A program made the position numbers and the translations under genes. From a virus, in IMG/VR virus record IMGVR_UViG_3300033153_004214, positions 64,001-128,000 of that record: a stretch of DNA of 64,000 nt, one strand, 5' to 3'. Shown in pieces: positions 1 through 7,187 of this stretch. Every line of letters begins with the position of its first letter. Within the stretch, counting starts at the first letter, position 1. The notes below the pieces were generated by a model that worked only from the letters and a program-made list of their open reading frames with translations, was not told the origin of the DNA and did not search any database.

Positions 1-1
1 C

Positions 2-151
2 CAGAAGGCGGGTCCTAATAGTCGATGCCCCTGTGGTTCAGGGAAGAAGTTCAAGAAGTGCTGTGGCAGTCGTGCTCGACGACAGCAGCAGATACGTGAG
101 CGTGACCGTAGACGTGCAGCAGAAAAGGAAGGTTCTGCTGCCAGTGAATAG
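2..151 (+). CDS. SEC-C zinc motif protein, C-terminal part
   Basis: Only the last 49 codons are inside the window. They carry CPCGSGKKFKKCCG, the SEC-C zinc-binding motif (CxCxSGxxxxxCC) known from the SecA C-terminus and many small accessory proteins, followed by a basic Arg/Gln/Glu tail and a TAG stop. The same motif recurs in the gene at 6718, so the phage has at least two SEC-C genes. The motif suggests a zinc-stabilised protein or RNA contact; the real role is unknown. The start lies upstream of the window. Confidence 0.75.
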   Translation, partial: QKAGPNSRCPCGSGKKFKKCCGSRARRQQQIRERDRRRAAEKEGSAASE

Positions 152-359
152 GAGGAAAGGCCGTGGTCCGGCCAGTTTAACCCCACCGGAGTGCCTTGAT
201 CCAAAGTACAAGTACAATGTGGTCAAGGATGGTAAGCTGATCGGGTCAACGGACTGTGTCCACAATATGCGTCGTAAGGCTATGTTCAAGAAGGCGCAGT
301 TGTGGTTCATTCAGTCTTGGGGCCATGCTCCATTATTGGTTGAGGACTATGGGAGGTAG
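144..359 (+). CDS. hypothetical protein, start uncertain
   Basis: The open frame has a convincing C-terminal half (PKYKYNVVKDGKLIGSTDC and a basic-aromatic stretch near IQSWG). It begins either at GTG 144, overlapping the stop of the SEC-C gene, or at ATG 33 inside that gene. I prefer GTG 144 because the upstream residues read like an out-of-frame translation of the SEC-C gene. The GGAGGA at 151-156 sits after this GTG and may instead serve another start. No family is recognised. Confidence 0.5.
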   Translation: MNRRKGRGPASLTPPECLDPKYKYNVVKDGKLIGSTDCVHNMRRKAMFKKAQLWFIQSWGHAPLLVEDYGR

Positions 360-361
360 TC

Positions 362-556
362 ATGTTTGCGTTTATGTTGACCGTGATGGTAGCGTTGCAT
401 ACCTTACTGGCACTGGCAGTCATTTATGGTCTGAAGACCCACAGGCTGGAAGATGCTTCAGGGTCTCAGGTTGGTGCAACGTTTCTCTTGATGTTCTTCA
501 TGGTCAATATGATATGTTTCGTTCTGTGCGCAATGGCACTGAACTCACAGGGGTAG
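362..556 (+). CDS. small membrane protein
   Basis: 64 residues with two hydrophobic stretches, about residues 2-20 and 40-58, separated by a short polar loop (KTHRLEDASGSQ). This fits a two-helix inner-membrane protein. GGGAGG lies about 6 bases before the ATG, and the next gene starts 3 bases after the stop, so it is translated as part of the local gene string. Such proteins are common in phage early regions; function unknown. Confidence 0.7.
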   Translation: MFAFMLTVMVALHTLLALAVIYGLKTHRLEDASGSQVGATFLLMFFMVNMICFVLCAMALNSQG

Positions 557-559
557 GAT

Positions 560-1660
560 ATGTCAAGCAAGCATGACCCCTTCGTCAAGGAGGGTGACAT
601 CATTGTTCTCCGGTCCCAGACCGAGACCATCAAGGGTGAAGTTGCAGCGGTGAAGCCCGGCAATGTTGTCTGTATCAACAACGACTATTACAGTCTCAAG
701 TCTGACAATTGGTACATGATCAAGGTTATCGAGCGGGAGCAAGCTTCTTGTGAGATCGTGATCAAGTATCATTGCAAGCAGTGTGGTGCGAAGATACATC
801 CCCAAGAAGGATGGCCCGAGTGTACGTGTGGGCTGTGCTTGACTGCTGAAGAGAAGGAAACATATCTCAAGGCGAACCAGCCCTACGTTCTATGTGGTGC
901 TTGTGGGGGTAGTGGTCGCGTCAAGGGTGGTGCTGCAGATGAGGAACCTAAGGAACTCATGTGTCTTCGATGCAAGGGTCTCGGCTACCTCCTGATCAAG
1001 GATAAGCATGAACTTGATGCGGTAGGATACCTTTTTGGTCCAGCCACTCCTGATGGTGACAATACGATGAGGAGCGTGCTGGACCAACCCATTGGTCCCG
1101 GGGGACCCCAGAGACCTTCGAGAGGAATGTCTCTTGAGATCGTATCGATGATTGAGTCGATACGGCTCAACATTACCGAGGTTGTTGCTGACTGCATTGA
1201 TAGCGACCCGATATCTCTGAAGAAGAGTTGGAATGCGGATAAGCTGTTAAAGTGCCTTACTGCGTGTATGCCAAAGAAGGGACTTACCCGGAAGCCGCAG
1301 ATCAAATTGATAGTTCCTACTAGAGGCCAGATGGTCCAGTATCTATTTGACCGTGTTCATAATGCACTGGATCAGTTTGAGAGCACTACCTGCACCATGG
1401 AAGTGGCTGAGCAAAAGAAGTTGGATAAGCTACAGGGTGAAGTCGAGTATGCCATGAAACGGTGGCTGAAGTTCACCCGGACGTGCAACGGCAAGTCTCC
1501 TCATGAGAAGGTCGATGGCACCTATGCTTTCACGTCCGTCCTTCCTGTTATGGACCCGCATCTTGGAGAGCAGAGAATACAGGTGAATTTCCTTCTTGAT
1601 GAGCCTGAAGTATATGAAGGCTCCGAGGGGGAGGACTGGCATATCGGCGGTGGTCTTTAG
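560..1660 (+). CDS. zinc-finger protein with DnaJ-type CxxCxGxG motif
   Basis: 366 residues. Residues 8-60 look like a small beta domain (EGDIIVLRSQTETIKGEV). Two Cys clusters follow: CKQCGAKI...CTCGLC (about 72-92) and CGACGGSGRVKGG...CLRCKGLG (about 112-145). The latter matches the DnaJ central zinc-finger pattern CxxCxGxG. The C-terminal half is helical and unmatched. No J-domain is present, so it is not a DnaJ. The start follows GGGGTAGGAT with good spacing. A nucleic-acid or protein scaffold role is inferred only. Confidence 0.65.
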   Translation: MSSKHDPFVKEGDIIVLRSQTETIKGEVAAVKPGNVVCINNDYYSLKSDNWYMIKVIEREQASCEIVIKYHCKQCGAKIHPQEGWPECTCGLCLTAEEKETYLKANQPYVLCGACGGSGRVKGGAADEEPKELMCLRCKGLGYLLIKDKHELDAVGYLFGPATPDGDNTMRSVLDQPIGPGGPQRPSRGMSLEIVSMIESIRLNITEVVADCIDSDPISLKKSWNADKLLKCLTACMPKKGLTRKPQIKLIVPTRGQMVQYLFDRVHNALDQFESTTCTMEVAEQKKLDKLQGEVEYAMKRWLKFTRTCNGKSPHEKVDGTYAFTSVLPVMDPHLGEQRIQVNFLLDEPEVYEGSEGEDWHIGGGL

Positions 1661-1668
1661 GAGAGACG

Positions 1669-2184
1669 ATGATGAAGATGCACATCGGCAAGTCAGGCCG
1701 CAAGAAGCTCATGCTTCCTGTCGAGTTCGTTACCGAGACAGCAGCGATTCTTGCCCGCAGCAGGTCATGACACGCGAGGCGGAGATGGTTGGGTCGATTG
1801 ACGATCTCGTGCGGCGTGGTCGGCAGGCATCGGTGTCACCCTGACCACTTAACGGTCTGCTGCCCTTAATAAGAATGTCCTTAGTCAGGCGGAGCTTTTG
1901 ATTGCCGGGCAGATTACCGGGGCACACGACAAGAAGGCTATCTTCAGTTGGATCAAGGACAACGCGGACATGGACAGGCAGAAGGAGTTCATGGCTTCGT
2001 TGGCGAAGCTTCAAATCGGCCAGTTCTGGTTCTGATCTCCTCGCTGGCTGGAGATGCTTGCGCAGGTAGATATCAGGAAGAGGAACACTTTCGACTCTTC
2101 AGCCACGCCCAAGGCGGGGAGACGGCGCAGTGTCCCGAAGAAGGTTCGGACCTGATTCAGTTGACCCCGGAACTGTTCCAGTAA
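1669..2184 (+). pseudogene. interrupted gene, at least four lesions
   Basis: A GGAGAG site precedes ATG 1669. Protein-like sequence then jumps frame repeatedly. Frame one runs 1669-1770 (IGKSGRKKLMLPVEFVTETA). A second frame runs from ATG 1767 (SIDDLVRRGRQASV). A third opens near 1857 (LSQAELLIAGQITGAHDKKA) and meets TGA at 2033, after which the same frame continues coherently to 2155 (PRWLEMLAQVDIRKRN). The last frame ends SDLIQLTPELFQ at TAA 2182-2184. One ancestral gene of about 170 codons with several indels or stops explains this best; a string of tiny overlapping genes is the alternative. Confidence 0.5.
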
Positions 2185-2207
2185 GGAAAGTTTTTTCTAG
2201 GAATAAC

Positions 2208-2235
2208 TTGACTTTGCTCGATAACCCCGTATATT
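2208..2235 (+). promoter_or_regulatory. sigma70-like promoter
   Basis: TTGACT (2208-2213), 16-base spacer, TATATT (2230-2235), with CCCCG before the -10. It sits 43 bases upstream of the coiled-coil gene at 2278 and belongs to the promoter family repeated through the window. Confidence 0.75.
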
Positions 2236-2277
2236 CTTTTCAGGTTGGTACAGCCCATATCAGGAAGGAAGTGGAGC

Positions 2278-2613
2278 ATGTCGAAGCCGTTCAAGCCGGG
2301 CAAGAAGAGCAGCAAGTCGTCGCAGGAGAAGAATGGTCTGGCGAAGGAGGTCGCGGTCGTCGCTGACAAGATCAGCGGTCAGTTGACCGAGATCGTCGAG
2401 AGGCACGTCAGCGAGCGGATCAAGGTCCTGATGAACCAGTTGAAGCAGGTGCGAGAGCGGTTGAGCGTGGCCAAGCTTCGGCTGAAGACCGAGGTCGATG
2501 CGCTGAAGACGGAGAAGCAGATGGCGGTGGCAACGCTCTGTCAGACCAAGCAGCGTCTTGCCACTGTCGAGCAGGAGCGCGATGCTCTCATCAAGAGGCT
2601 CAAGGGGAAGTAG
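2278..2613 (+). CDS. coiled-coil protein
   Basis: 111 residues. The first 20 residues are basic and Ser/Lys-rich, and the rest is one long predicted helix with heptad-like Leu/Val spacing (about residues 30-108: KVLMNQLKQVRERLSVAKLR). ATG 2278 is chosen over the upstream in-frame GTG at 2245 because GGAAGGAAG lies just before it and the promoter's -10 ends at 2235. It has its own promoter, so it may be separately expressed. Likely an oligomeric scaffold or nucleoid-type protein; no family match. Confidence 0.7.
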   Translation: MSKPFKPGKKSSKSSQEKNGLAKEVAVVADKISGQLTEIVERHVSERIKVLMNQLKQVRERLSVAKLRLKTEVDALKTEKQMAVATLCQTKQRLATVEQERDALIKRLKGK

Positions 2614-2626
2614 GAGGGGTCAAAAA

Positions 2627-2649
2627 GAATTTGCATTTTTTGCAAATTC
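2627..2649. promoter_or_regulatory. inverted repeat GAATTTGCA-N5-TGCAAATTC
   Basis: Perfect 9-base arms around five T residues, ending 4 bases before the -35 box of the next promoter. The core TTTGCA-N5-TGCAAA recurs at 7414 and 7592 with the same spacing, which argues for a DNA-binding site rather than a terminator. There is no downstream T tract. Confidence 0.55.
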
Positions 2650-2653
2650 CTAC

Positions 2654-2681
2654 TTGACTCTATGCTACCACCCCGTATACT
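2654..2681 (+). promoter_or_regulatory. sigma70-like promoter
   Basis: TTGACT (2654-2659), 16-base spacer, TATACT (2676-2681) preceded by CCCCG. Drives the gene at 2717. The palindrome at 2627-2649 lies immediately upstream, in an activator-like position. Confidence 0.8.
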
Positions 2682-2716
2682 CCTTGTAGCTGGAACCCAG
2701 AAGAGAGGAGTTGGAA

Positions 2717-3082
2717 ATGATGATGGCAGCGACGAGGACAGGCAACTACACGTTCATGTCGCACTGGTTCCTGATTCGTGATGATGACGGTACCATCCGT
2801 GATGCCACCGAAGACCAGCCGGAAGGTTCCGAGCGTAGCATCGAGGTCGAGTTCGACTTCAGCGCCGAAGAGCCTATGGTCATGCACGACCGTGACGGTG
2901 GCGGTTACCCCGGTTCCCCTGCCGAGTGCGACATCACCAAGGTCAGGGTGCTCTTTGGTGGAGAGCCTGACGAGGAGTGGGTTGATCTTCCCATGGAATT
3001 GGTCAACGAAACCATGGGCGCGACTCTGACCGAGCAGGCATGGGAGTACATGAAGGAGCAGGGTGATGACCCCTACTGCTAA
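2717..3082 (+). CDS. acidic hypothetical protein
   Basis: 121 residues, strongly acidic (Asp/Glu about one in five), with a beta-rich N-terminal part (NYTFMSHWFLIRDDDGTIRD) and a helical C-terminus. ATG 2717 follows GAGGAG at 2705-2710; the in-frame TTG at 2711 is inside that site and is rejected. First gene after a clear promoter. No family is recognised. Confidence 0.65.
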   Translation: MMMAATRTGNYTFMSHWFLIRDDDGTIRDATEDQPEGSERSIEVEFDFSAEEPMVMHDRDGGGYPGSPAECDITKVRVLFGGEPDEEWVDLPMELVNETMGATLTEQAWEYMKEQGDDPYC

Positions 3083-3326
3083 CGTCACGTTCACTCCTGC
3101 GAAGCTCAAGTGTCTCAAGCAGCAGTACGAAGATGCTGTGGAGCAGGGTACAGACGTGTTTGTCTTCGAGGGGCACGAACTCCTTGTTGACTATGCCAAG
3201 TATTTGATCCAGTACCTTGAGGGCCAGTTCGCTGGGCGGGACACGCCTCACGAGGCTGGCATGTGCAGTTGTCTTCAGTGCATGAAGAAGAGGGAGGCGC
3301 TCGTACACAGAAGGGCTATCAGATGA
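3066..3326 (+). CDS. hypothetical protein with C-terminal Cys pair
   Basis: 86 residues, mostly helical (PAKLKCLKQQYEDAVEQG) with MCSCLQCMKK near the C-terminus, possibly half of a metal site. It overlaps the end of the 2717 gene by 17 bases, and its own stop overlaps the next start (ATGA), which is typical of translational coupling. No family is recognised. Confidence 0.6.
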   Translation: MTPTANVTFTPAKLKCLKQQYEDAVEQGTDVFVFEGHELLVDYAKYLIQYLEGQFAGRDTPHEAGMCSCLQCMKKREALVHRRAIR

Positions 3327-3616
3327 CATACCCGCGAGAACGACTTCTGGGGAAGTATGCCATCTTCTGCGACCTTTGTCACAAGCAACTGAATCCAGGC
3401 GACTGGTTCTATAGTCGGAAGAGCAAACGATTCTGCTGTCCGACCTGTGCGCGACGCGCGGCCTTGATCGAGAGCGGGAGCATCTGCGGAATCTGTTATA
3501 GCCGAACTGCGTTATGTCACAACTGCGGCGGTAGCCGCTGTACGGGAAGGACCTGTGGTGACTGTCCAACCTGCAGCTATGAACAGCAAGCGGCGGCGCC
3601 AAGGCGGTGTGGGTGA
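3323..3616 (+). CDS. Cys-rich zinc-finger protein
   Basis: 97 residues with CDLCHKQL, CCPTC, CGIC, CHNCGG and CGDCPTC, enough ligands for two to three zinc sites. ATG 3323 overlaps the previous stop as ATGA. The final residues (QQAAAPRRCG) run into a GC-rich stretch that, in the other frame, is the Ala-rich tail of the repeat family at 3675-5478. The natural C-terminus may therefore have been replaced by recombination. Function unknown. Confidence 0.65.
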   Translation: MTYPRERLLGKYAIFCDLCHKQLNPGDWFYSRKSKRFCCPTCARRAALIESGSICGICYSRTALCHNCGGSRCTGRTCGDCPTCSYEQQAAAPRRCG

Positions 3617-3678
3617 CGATGAAGCGCATCCCACTGGTGAAACTTGCTGAGCAAGCCATCAGAGATGAGGTCGTATGA
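3583..3678 (+). pseudogene. 3' remnant of the Ala-rich repeat gene family
   Basis: This frame ends MKRIPLVKLAEQAIRDEVV, nearly identical to the C-termini of the full copies ending at 4859 (RIPLVRLAKQAIREETA) and 5478 (RIPLVELAERAIRDEVV). Upstream it reads GGAKAVWVT and then hits TGA at 3580-3582. The rest of the copy is missing, fused instead to the zinc-finger gene. A start at ATG 3619 could still make a 19-residue peptide. Confidence 0.65.
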
Positions 3679-3770
3679 AGCTCTATAAATTAACCGATCA
3701 GAAGATGCGGACATACAGGGGTTTCCAGTGGGAACTCGGCCGCTGGTATGAAACGAGCGGAGTGGTATGA
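3675..3770 (+). pseudogene. 5' remnant of the Ala-rich repeat gene family
   Basis: 31 codons start MKLYKLTDQKMRTYRGFQWE, the conserved N-terminus of the family, then stop at TGA 3768 because a 19-base tandem duplication (3744-3781) shifts the frame. The start overlaps the remnant stop as ATGA, the same junction that links the full copies. This suggests an ancestral head-to-tail array. Confidence 0.65.
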
Positions 3771-3781
3771 AACGAGCGGAG
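3744..3781. repeat. 19-base tandem duplication
   Basis: The unit TGGTATGAAACGAGCGGAG occurs twice back to back. The second copy creates a new ATG (3767) that opens the SWIM-like frame, while the first copy ends the N-terminal remnant. Looks like a replication-slippage or recombination scar. Confidence 0.9.
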
Positions 3782-3952
3782 TGGGCCAAGCATCAGCACT
3801 ATCAGCGGGAGGAGCGGGAGTGGATTGTGCAGGGAAGCAACCGAGAGCATTAAGTCCTCAAGATCGGGGAGAAATTTTTGTGTGACTGTTGGCCGTATAA
3901 ACGGAATGGTGACTGTAAGCATATAACTGCCGTTAGGGAAGAGTGTCTTTAG
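3767..3952 (+). pseudogene. SWIM zinc-finger protein with in-frame TAA
   Basis: Codons 1-28 end EWIVQGSNREH, TAA follows at 3851-3853, then the same frame continues VLKIGEKFLCDCW...NGDCKHITAV to TAG 3950. Known SWIM proteins read W.V.GS...Y.V...CxC...CKH, so TAA sits where Tyr is expected. CDC and CKH are the SWIM ligands. Either a nonsense mutation or a base error. A second SWIM protein, split by an intein, lies at 56652. Confidence 0.6.
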
Positions 3953-3966
3953 AGGGAGGTGGAGCG

Positions 3967-4164
3967 ATGTCCGCTAAGAAGCCGAAGAAGGGGCCGCGTG
4001 GTTGCGTGGATTGCCACAATCGTGGCAGATCATACCAGAAGATTGTAGAGGGGGAAAGGGCCAAGGTCCCCGGGATCAAAGGATACTGCTCTGTCAATGG
4101 TGCGTTTGTCCCGCGCAAGGGTGAGGTTTGTGATAGCTTCCGCTGGAAGCGGGGTGCCAAATGA
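3967..4164 (+). CDS. small Cys-containing basic protein
   Basis: 65 residues, Lys/Arg-rich at both ends, with CVDCHNRG, YCSVNG and VCDSF supplying four Cys. GAGGGAGGTGGAG precedes ATG 3967. Its stop overlaps the start of the Ala-rich gene (ATGA). A small zinc-binding protein is likely; the partner is unknown. Confidence 0.6.
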   Translation: MSAKKPKKGPRGCVDCHNRGRSYQKIVEGERAKVPGIKGYCSVNGAFVPRKGEVCDSFRWKRGAK

Positions 4165-4859
4165 AGCTCTACAAGCTGACTGACCAGAAGATGCGGACTC
4201 ATAAGGGCCTCCGGTGGGAGCTTGGCCGATGGTATGAAATGAATGGAGAGGATGACTCGGGCTGGTTATACTTCTACACGAATCCGCTGCTTGCGGTGCT
4301 GCTGAATCCAATTCATGCAGACTTTAAGAATCCAAAGCTCTTTGAGGCCGAGGGTGAGATCGGCAAGCGCAATTACAATATCCGAGTAGGATGCAAGCGC
4401 GGGCGTGTTGTGAAGGAAATCAAGCTACCAAAGATCACAACAGCACAATGTGTACGATGGGCTATTTTGTGCTCGTTGGAAGCTTATGACCAGCCGGAAT
4501 ACAGGCGGTGGGCGGCAGACTGGTTGTTGGGGAAAGACAGAACGACGACGGCGGCGGAGGCGGCGTTGACGGCGGCGGCGGCGGAGGCGGCGTTGACAGC
4601 GGCGGCAGAGGCGGCGGCGGAGGCGGCGGCGTGGATGGCGAGGGCGGCGAAGGTGGAGGCAGAGGCAGCCGCGAGGGCGGCGAAGGCGGCGGAGGCGGCG
4701 GTGAAGGCGGTGGAGGCGGCGGCGTTGGCGGGGTGGGCGGCGAAGGCGGAGGCAGCGGAGGCGGCGGCGGAGGCGGCGGCGTGGGCGGCGAGGGCGGCGG
4801 CAGCGCGCATCCCACTGGTGCGTCTGGCGAAGCAAGCCATCAGGGAGGAGACCGCATGA
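4161..4859 (+). CDS. Ala-rich repeat protein, full-length family member
   Basis: 232 residues. Residues 1-125 are a conserved head (MKLYKLTDQKMRTHKGLRWE...LLAVLLNPIHADF...VRWAILCSLEAYDQPEYRRWAADWL) that loosely resembles phage proteins of the DUF7666 type (KGF..dl.CRGFQ...). Residues 126-215 are almost only Ala with Glu, Trp, Lys and Arg every third to fifth position, a long amphipathic helix. A fixed tail RIPLVRLAKQAIREETA follows. Two or more copies lie in tandem with ATGA junctions. Function unknown. Confidence 0.7.
   Translation: MKLYKLTDQKMRTHKGLRWELGRWYEMNGEDDSGWLYFYTNPLLAVLLNPIHADFKNPKLFEAEGEIGKRNYNIRVGCKRGRVVKEIKLPKITTAQCVRWAILCSLEAYDQPEYRRWAADWLLGKDRTTTAAEAALTAAAAEAALTAAAEAAAEAAAWMARAAKVEAEAAARAAKAAEAAVKAVEAAALAGWAAKAEAAEAAAEAAAWAARAAAARIPLVRLAKQAIREETA
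4548..4803. repeat. GCG/GAG-rich low-complexity tract coding Ala repeats
   Basis: Irregular tandem GCGGCG, GAGGCG and GTGGCG units encode the Ala-rich helix. All six frames stay open here, which is why long Gly-rich and Pro-rich shadow frames appear. The tract is prone to slippage and unequal recombination; a related tract occurs at about 5188-5427. Confidence 0.8.
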
Positions 4860-5478
4860 AGCTCTATAAATTAACCGATCAGAAGATGCGGACATACAGG
4901 GGTTTCCAGTGGGAACTCGGCCGCTGGTATGAAACGAGCGGAGAGGGTGGCCTGTGTGGTCCGGGATGGCTGACCCACGACTCTTTGAGGCCGAGGGGGA
5001 GACAGGCAAGCGCAACGGCGACCTCAAGGTGGGCTGCAAGTGCGGACGCATTGTGAAGGAAATCAAGCTACCAAAGATCACAACAGCACAACGTGTACGA
5101 TGGGCCATTCTGTGTTCGCTAGAGGTCTATGACCAGCCGGAATACAGGCGGTGGGCGGCAGACTGGTTGTTGGGAAAAAACAGGACGGCAGAGGCAGCGT
5201 GGCCGGTGGCGTGGGCGACAGAAGCGGCGGAGGCAGCGTGGACGGCAGAGGCGGCGGCATGGGCGGCGACAGAGGCAGCGGAGGAGGCGGCGTGGGCGGC
5301 GGCTAGGGCGACAGAGGCGGCAGTAGCGATGGCAGCGGAGGAGGTGAAGGCGGCGGCATGGGCGGCGAGAGCGGTGGAGGCGGCAAGGGCGGCGAGAGCG
5401 GTGGAGGTGGCGGCGAGGGCGGGGCGTATTCCATTAGTAGAGCTTGCTGAGCGAGCCATCAGAGATGAGGTCGTATGA
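4856..5478 (+). pseudogene. second Ala-rich repeat copy, out-of-frame internal deletion
   Basis: Starts with the family N-terminus (MKLYKLTDQKMRTYRGFQWE) at ATG 4856, ATGA-coupled to the first copy. Against copy one it lacks about 20 codons (the LLAVLLNPIHADF part) and shifts frame near 4975. The first frame dies at 5056. The family sequence resumes in another frame (PRLFEAEGE...) through the Ala tract to RIPLVELAERAIRDEVV at 5478. ATG 4966 could restart the second part. Broken copy or programmed shift; broken is more likely. Confidence 0.6.
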
Positions 5479-5612
5479 CACTCTTCAAGTTGACTGATCA
5501 GAAGATGCGGACATACAGGGGTTTCCAGTGGGAGCTTGGCCGCTGGTATGAAACGAGCGGGGAAGGCGACTGTAATGGACCTCATCAACTAGGGCATCTC
5601 TTTCACGTTTGA
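5475..5612 (+). pseudogene. truncated third Ala-rich family N-terminus
   Basis: 45 codons: MTLFKLTDQKMRTYRGFQWE and LGRWYETSGEGD match the family head, then the sequence leaves the family and stops at TGA 5610. It is coupled by ATGA to the second copy. Shows that the array once extended further or has been repeatedly cut by recombination at the same point (after ETSGEG). Confidence 0.6.
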
Positions 5613-5727
5613 TACTATTGGCAGCTTCTCGTCTTTGGTCACAGTGGGGACCGACGACGAGAAGGTCATGGAGAAGTTGGAGGGCGGTCACTTCCGTATG
5701 AATGGGATCAGGGCGGTGCGGGTATAG
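5575..5727 (+). pseudogene. short structural-like protein with in-frame TAG
   Basis: ATG 5575 (after GGGGAAGGCG) reads MDLIN, then TAG 5590, then GISFTFDTIGSFSSLVTVG...GGHFRMNGIRAVRV to the stop at 5725. The downstream part is clearly protein-like. CAG to TAG (Gln to stop) would explain it. No family is recognised. Confidence 0.45.
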
Positions 5728-5732
5728 CGCAC

Positions 5733-5761
5733 TTGACTCGATACGGCGTATGATGTATGCT
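5733..5761 (+). promoter_or_regulatory. sigma70-like promoter
   Basis: TTGACT (5733-5738), 17-base spacer containing ATACGGCGTAT, then TATGCT (5756-5761). It is 20 bases upstream of the gene at 5781. Confidence 0.65.
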
Positions 5762-5780
5762 CGTATCGGTTGGAGGCATA

Positions 5781-6179
5781 ATGCCGCTGGGAAAGCGTAG
5801 GACGATCACAGAGAAGACACTCAAGGCCCTGCGTATCCTTAGGGATCACGCAGCCAAGAAGGCGCTGCACCATTTTTACGGTCCTACCGGGATGACAGCC
5901 ACCGCGTTCGCTCAGGAGATGTGGCCCGACTCTCCTGCGTGGAACATGAGCTATGGTGGTGTGAGTACAGATCGTCCATCGGTCCCGGGGACTGGGATCG
6001 TTCTCTCCGCAGGCAGCTATCTCCAGAAGCTCTGGCTGCGGAAGCTGGTGTGCATGGAGAGGCACAACGATATCAAGTTTTGGTATCTGAGTGCGACAGG
6101 AACAAAAGCTCTGCAAGATGCAGACCAGAAGAAAGAAGGGGGACGGACATGTCGGAAGAAGCGAAGAAGGAAAAGCTGA
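5781..6179 (+). CDS. possible small DNA-binding protein
   Basis: 132 residues, basic at both ends (MPLGKRRTITEKTLKALRIL; C-terminal TCRKKRRRKS). The middle (TAFAQEMWPDSPAWN...GSYLQKLWLRKLVCMERHN...YLSATGTKAL) resembles a winged-helix layout with an aromatic wing strand. Preceded by TTGGAGG and its own promoter. The regulator role is inferred from shape and charge only. Confidence 0.55.
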   Translation: MPLGKRRTITEKTLKALRILRDHAAKKALHHFYGPTGMTATAFAQEMWPDSPAWNMSYGGVSTDRPSVPGTGIVLSAGSYLQKLWLRKLVCMERHNDIKFWYLSATGTKALQDADQKKEGGRTCRKKRRRKS

Positions 6180-6709
6180 GCGAGGAGGAGATCGGTCGAA
6201 AGATTGCTGCCGGTCGGCAGCGCCGGAAACAGGCGCAGGAGGCCCGTAAGGAGTACCACCGGAAGCGGTCGATCCTCCGCAAGGAGTTGGCCCTCCGCAA
6301 GGGGATCACCTACAGGTACCTCCGGCCCTGCAAGCGGCTCAAGCACTGCAAGGACGGCAGAACCCGCTCTGTGCAGCCTGCCAAGGGTGGTATTGTTGTG
6401 GCATATCAGGCGCAGGACTCCAATCAGATGAGATTGGCCGTCTCGATCTGCCTGCCTAACGATACATTCGACAAGCTTGAGGGTAAGCGTCGAGCCTACG
6501 AGCGCCTGTTATTCGTGCCGCAGACAGACCCTACCGAGGATGGTCTTGGCGTCATGCACGTCTGTCTGACGGGGCGTGCGGAATTCCGAGACTCGGACTT
6601 CCTGCCTGCGATGATTCGTGCAGTGGTGCGCAACGCAGTGGCGAACCTGCGTAAGGTTTCCGACCGGCGGTGGTTCGCTCGGGAAATCCTGCCGTCTCTT
6701 CACTTCTAG
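6149..6709 (+). CDS. hypothetical protein, basic N-terminal coiled region
   Basis: 186 residues. Residues 1-65 are a highly charged helix (Lys/Arg/Glu), followed by a beta-rich domain with VVAYQAQ, RLAVSICLP and GVMHVCLTGRAEFRD. ATG 6149 lies inside the end of the 5781 gene with GGGGGACGG before it, so the two are probably coupled. No family is recognised. Confidence 0.6.
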   Translation: MSEEAKKEKLSEEEIGRKIAAGRQRRKQAQEARKEYHRKRSILRKELALRKGITYRYLRPCKRLKHCKDGRTRSVQPAKGGIVVAYQAQDSNQMRLAVSICLPNDTFDKLEGKRRAYERLLFVPQTDPTEDGLGVMHVCLTGRAEFRDSDFLPAMIRAVVRNAVANLRKVSDRRWFAREILPSLHF

Positions 6710-6717
6710 GAGGCCGC

Positions 6718-7131
6718 ATGGGCGGGCTGCGCAACTGGAAGTTCACGACGGATACCGGTAACAGTATCGGTGTTGTTGCCACGTCGAAGACACAGGCAAG
6801 GAAGCAGTTCAAGCACATGTTCATGAACTTGGGCAGGGTCGTCAGCATTGAAGACGACGGCCCTGCTCAGCAGCCTCTTCCGAATCCGTGGAAGCAGGAA
6901 GCTGCGAAGAAGCCGGTCAAGGCCATCAAGAAGCAGCAGAAGCAAAGACCGAATGAGAGGTGCGCTTGTGGCTCAGGGAAGAAGTTCAAGAGGTGTTGCG
7001 GAAGCAAAGTTCGCAGAGCACGCCTTGTGCGGCCAGTGCAACCGAGTTCACCCAAACAAGACGAGCAGGACCTGCACGGACTGCGGGAAGACTCTGTGCC
7101 CGAGGTGCCGGGTGAAGGACAAGAACGGTGA
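6718..7131 (+). CDS. SEC-C motif protein
   Basis: 137 residues. N-terminus GGLRNWKFTTDTGNSIGVVA, a central Lys-rich linker, then CACGSGKKFKRCCG (about 98-111), the SEC-C zinc motif. The tail after about residue 115 overlaps the next zinc-ribbon frame and may not be native. AGGAGG is perfectly spaced before ATG 6718. Paralogous to the partial gene at the window start, with the same overlapping downstream layout. Confidence 0.7.
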   Translation: MGGLRNWKFTTDTGNSIGVVATSKTQARKQFKHMFMNLGRVVSIEDDGPAQQPLPNPWKQEAAKKPVKAIKKQQKQRPNERCACGSGKKFKRCCGSKVRRARLVRPVQPSSPKQDEQDLHGLREDSVPEVPGEGQER

Positions 7132-7174
7132 TCTCATTTGTCTGGACTGCGAGCGCCTGTTGCATCTGAATTGA
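6953..7174 (+). CDS. zinc-ribbon protein, start uncertain
   Basis: The C-terminal 50 residues are a clear double CxxC ribbon (CGQCNRVH, CTDCGKTLCPRC, CLDCE). The start is unclear: ATG 6953 or GTG 6968 (GAGAGG just upstream) both lie inside the SEC-C gene. The overlap of about 180 bases is long for this genome, so a missing base that splits one SEC-C/zinc-ribbon fusion is possible. Confidence 0.5.
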   Translation: MRGALVAQGRSSRGVAEAKFAEHALCGQCNRVHPNKTSRTCTDCGKTLCPRCRVKDKNGDLICLDCERLLHLN

Positions 7175-7187
7175 GAGGGAGTCGAGC

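Noticed and set aside
4425-5108. Long minus-strand and alternative-frame ORFs (Pro-, Arg- or Gly-rich) over the Ala tracts
   Set aside because: The GCG-rich repeats lack stops in every frame; the conserved head and tail of the family are only in the plus frame.
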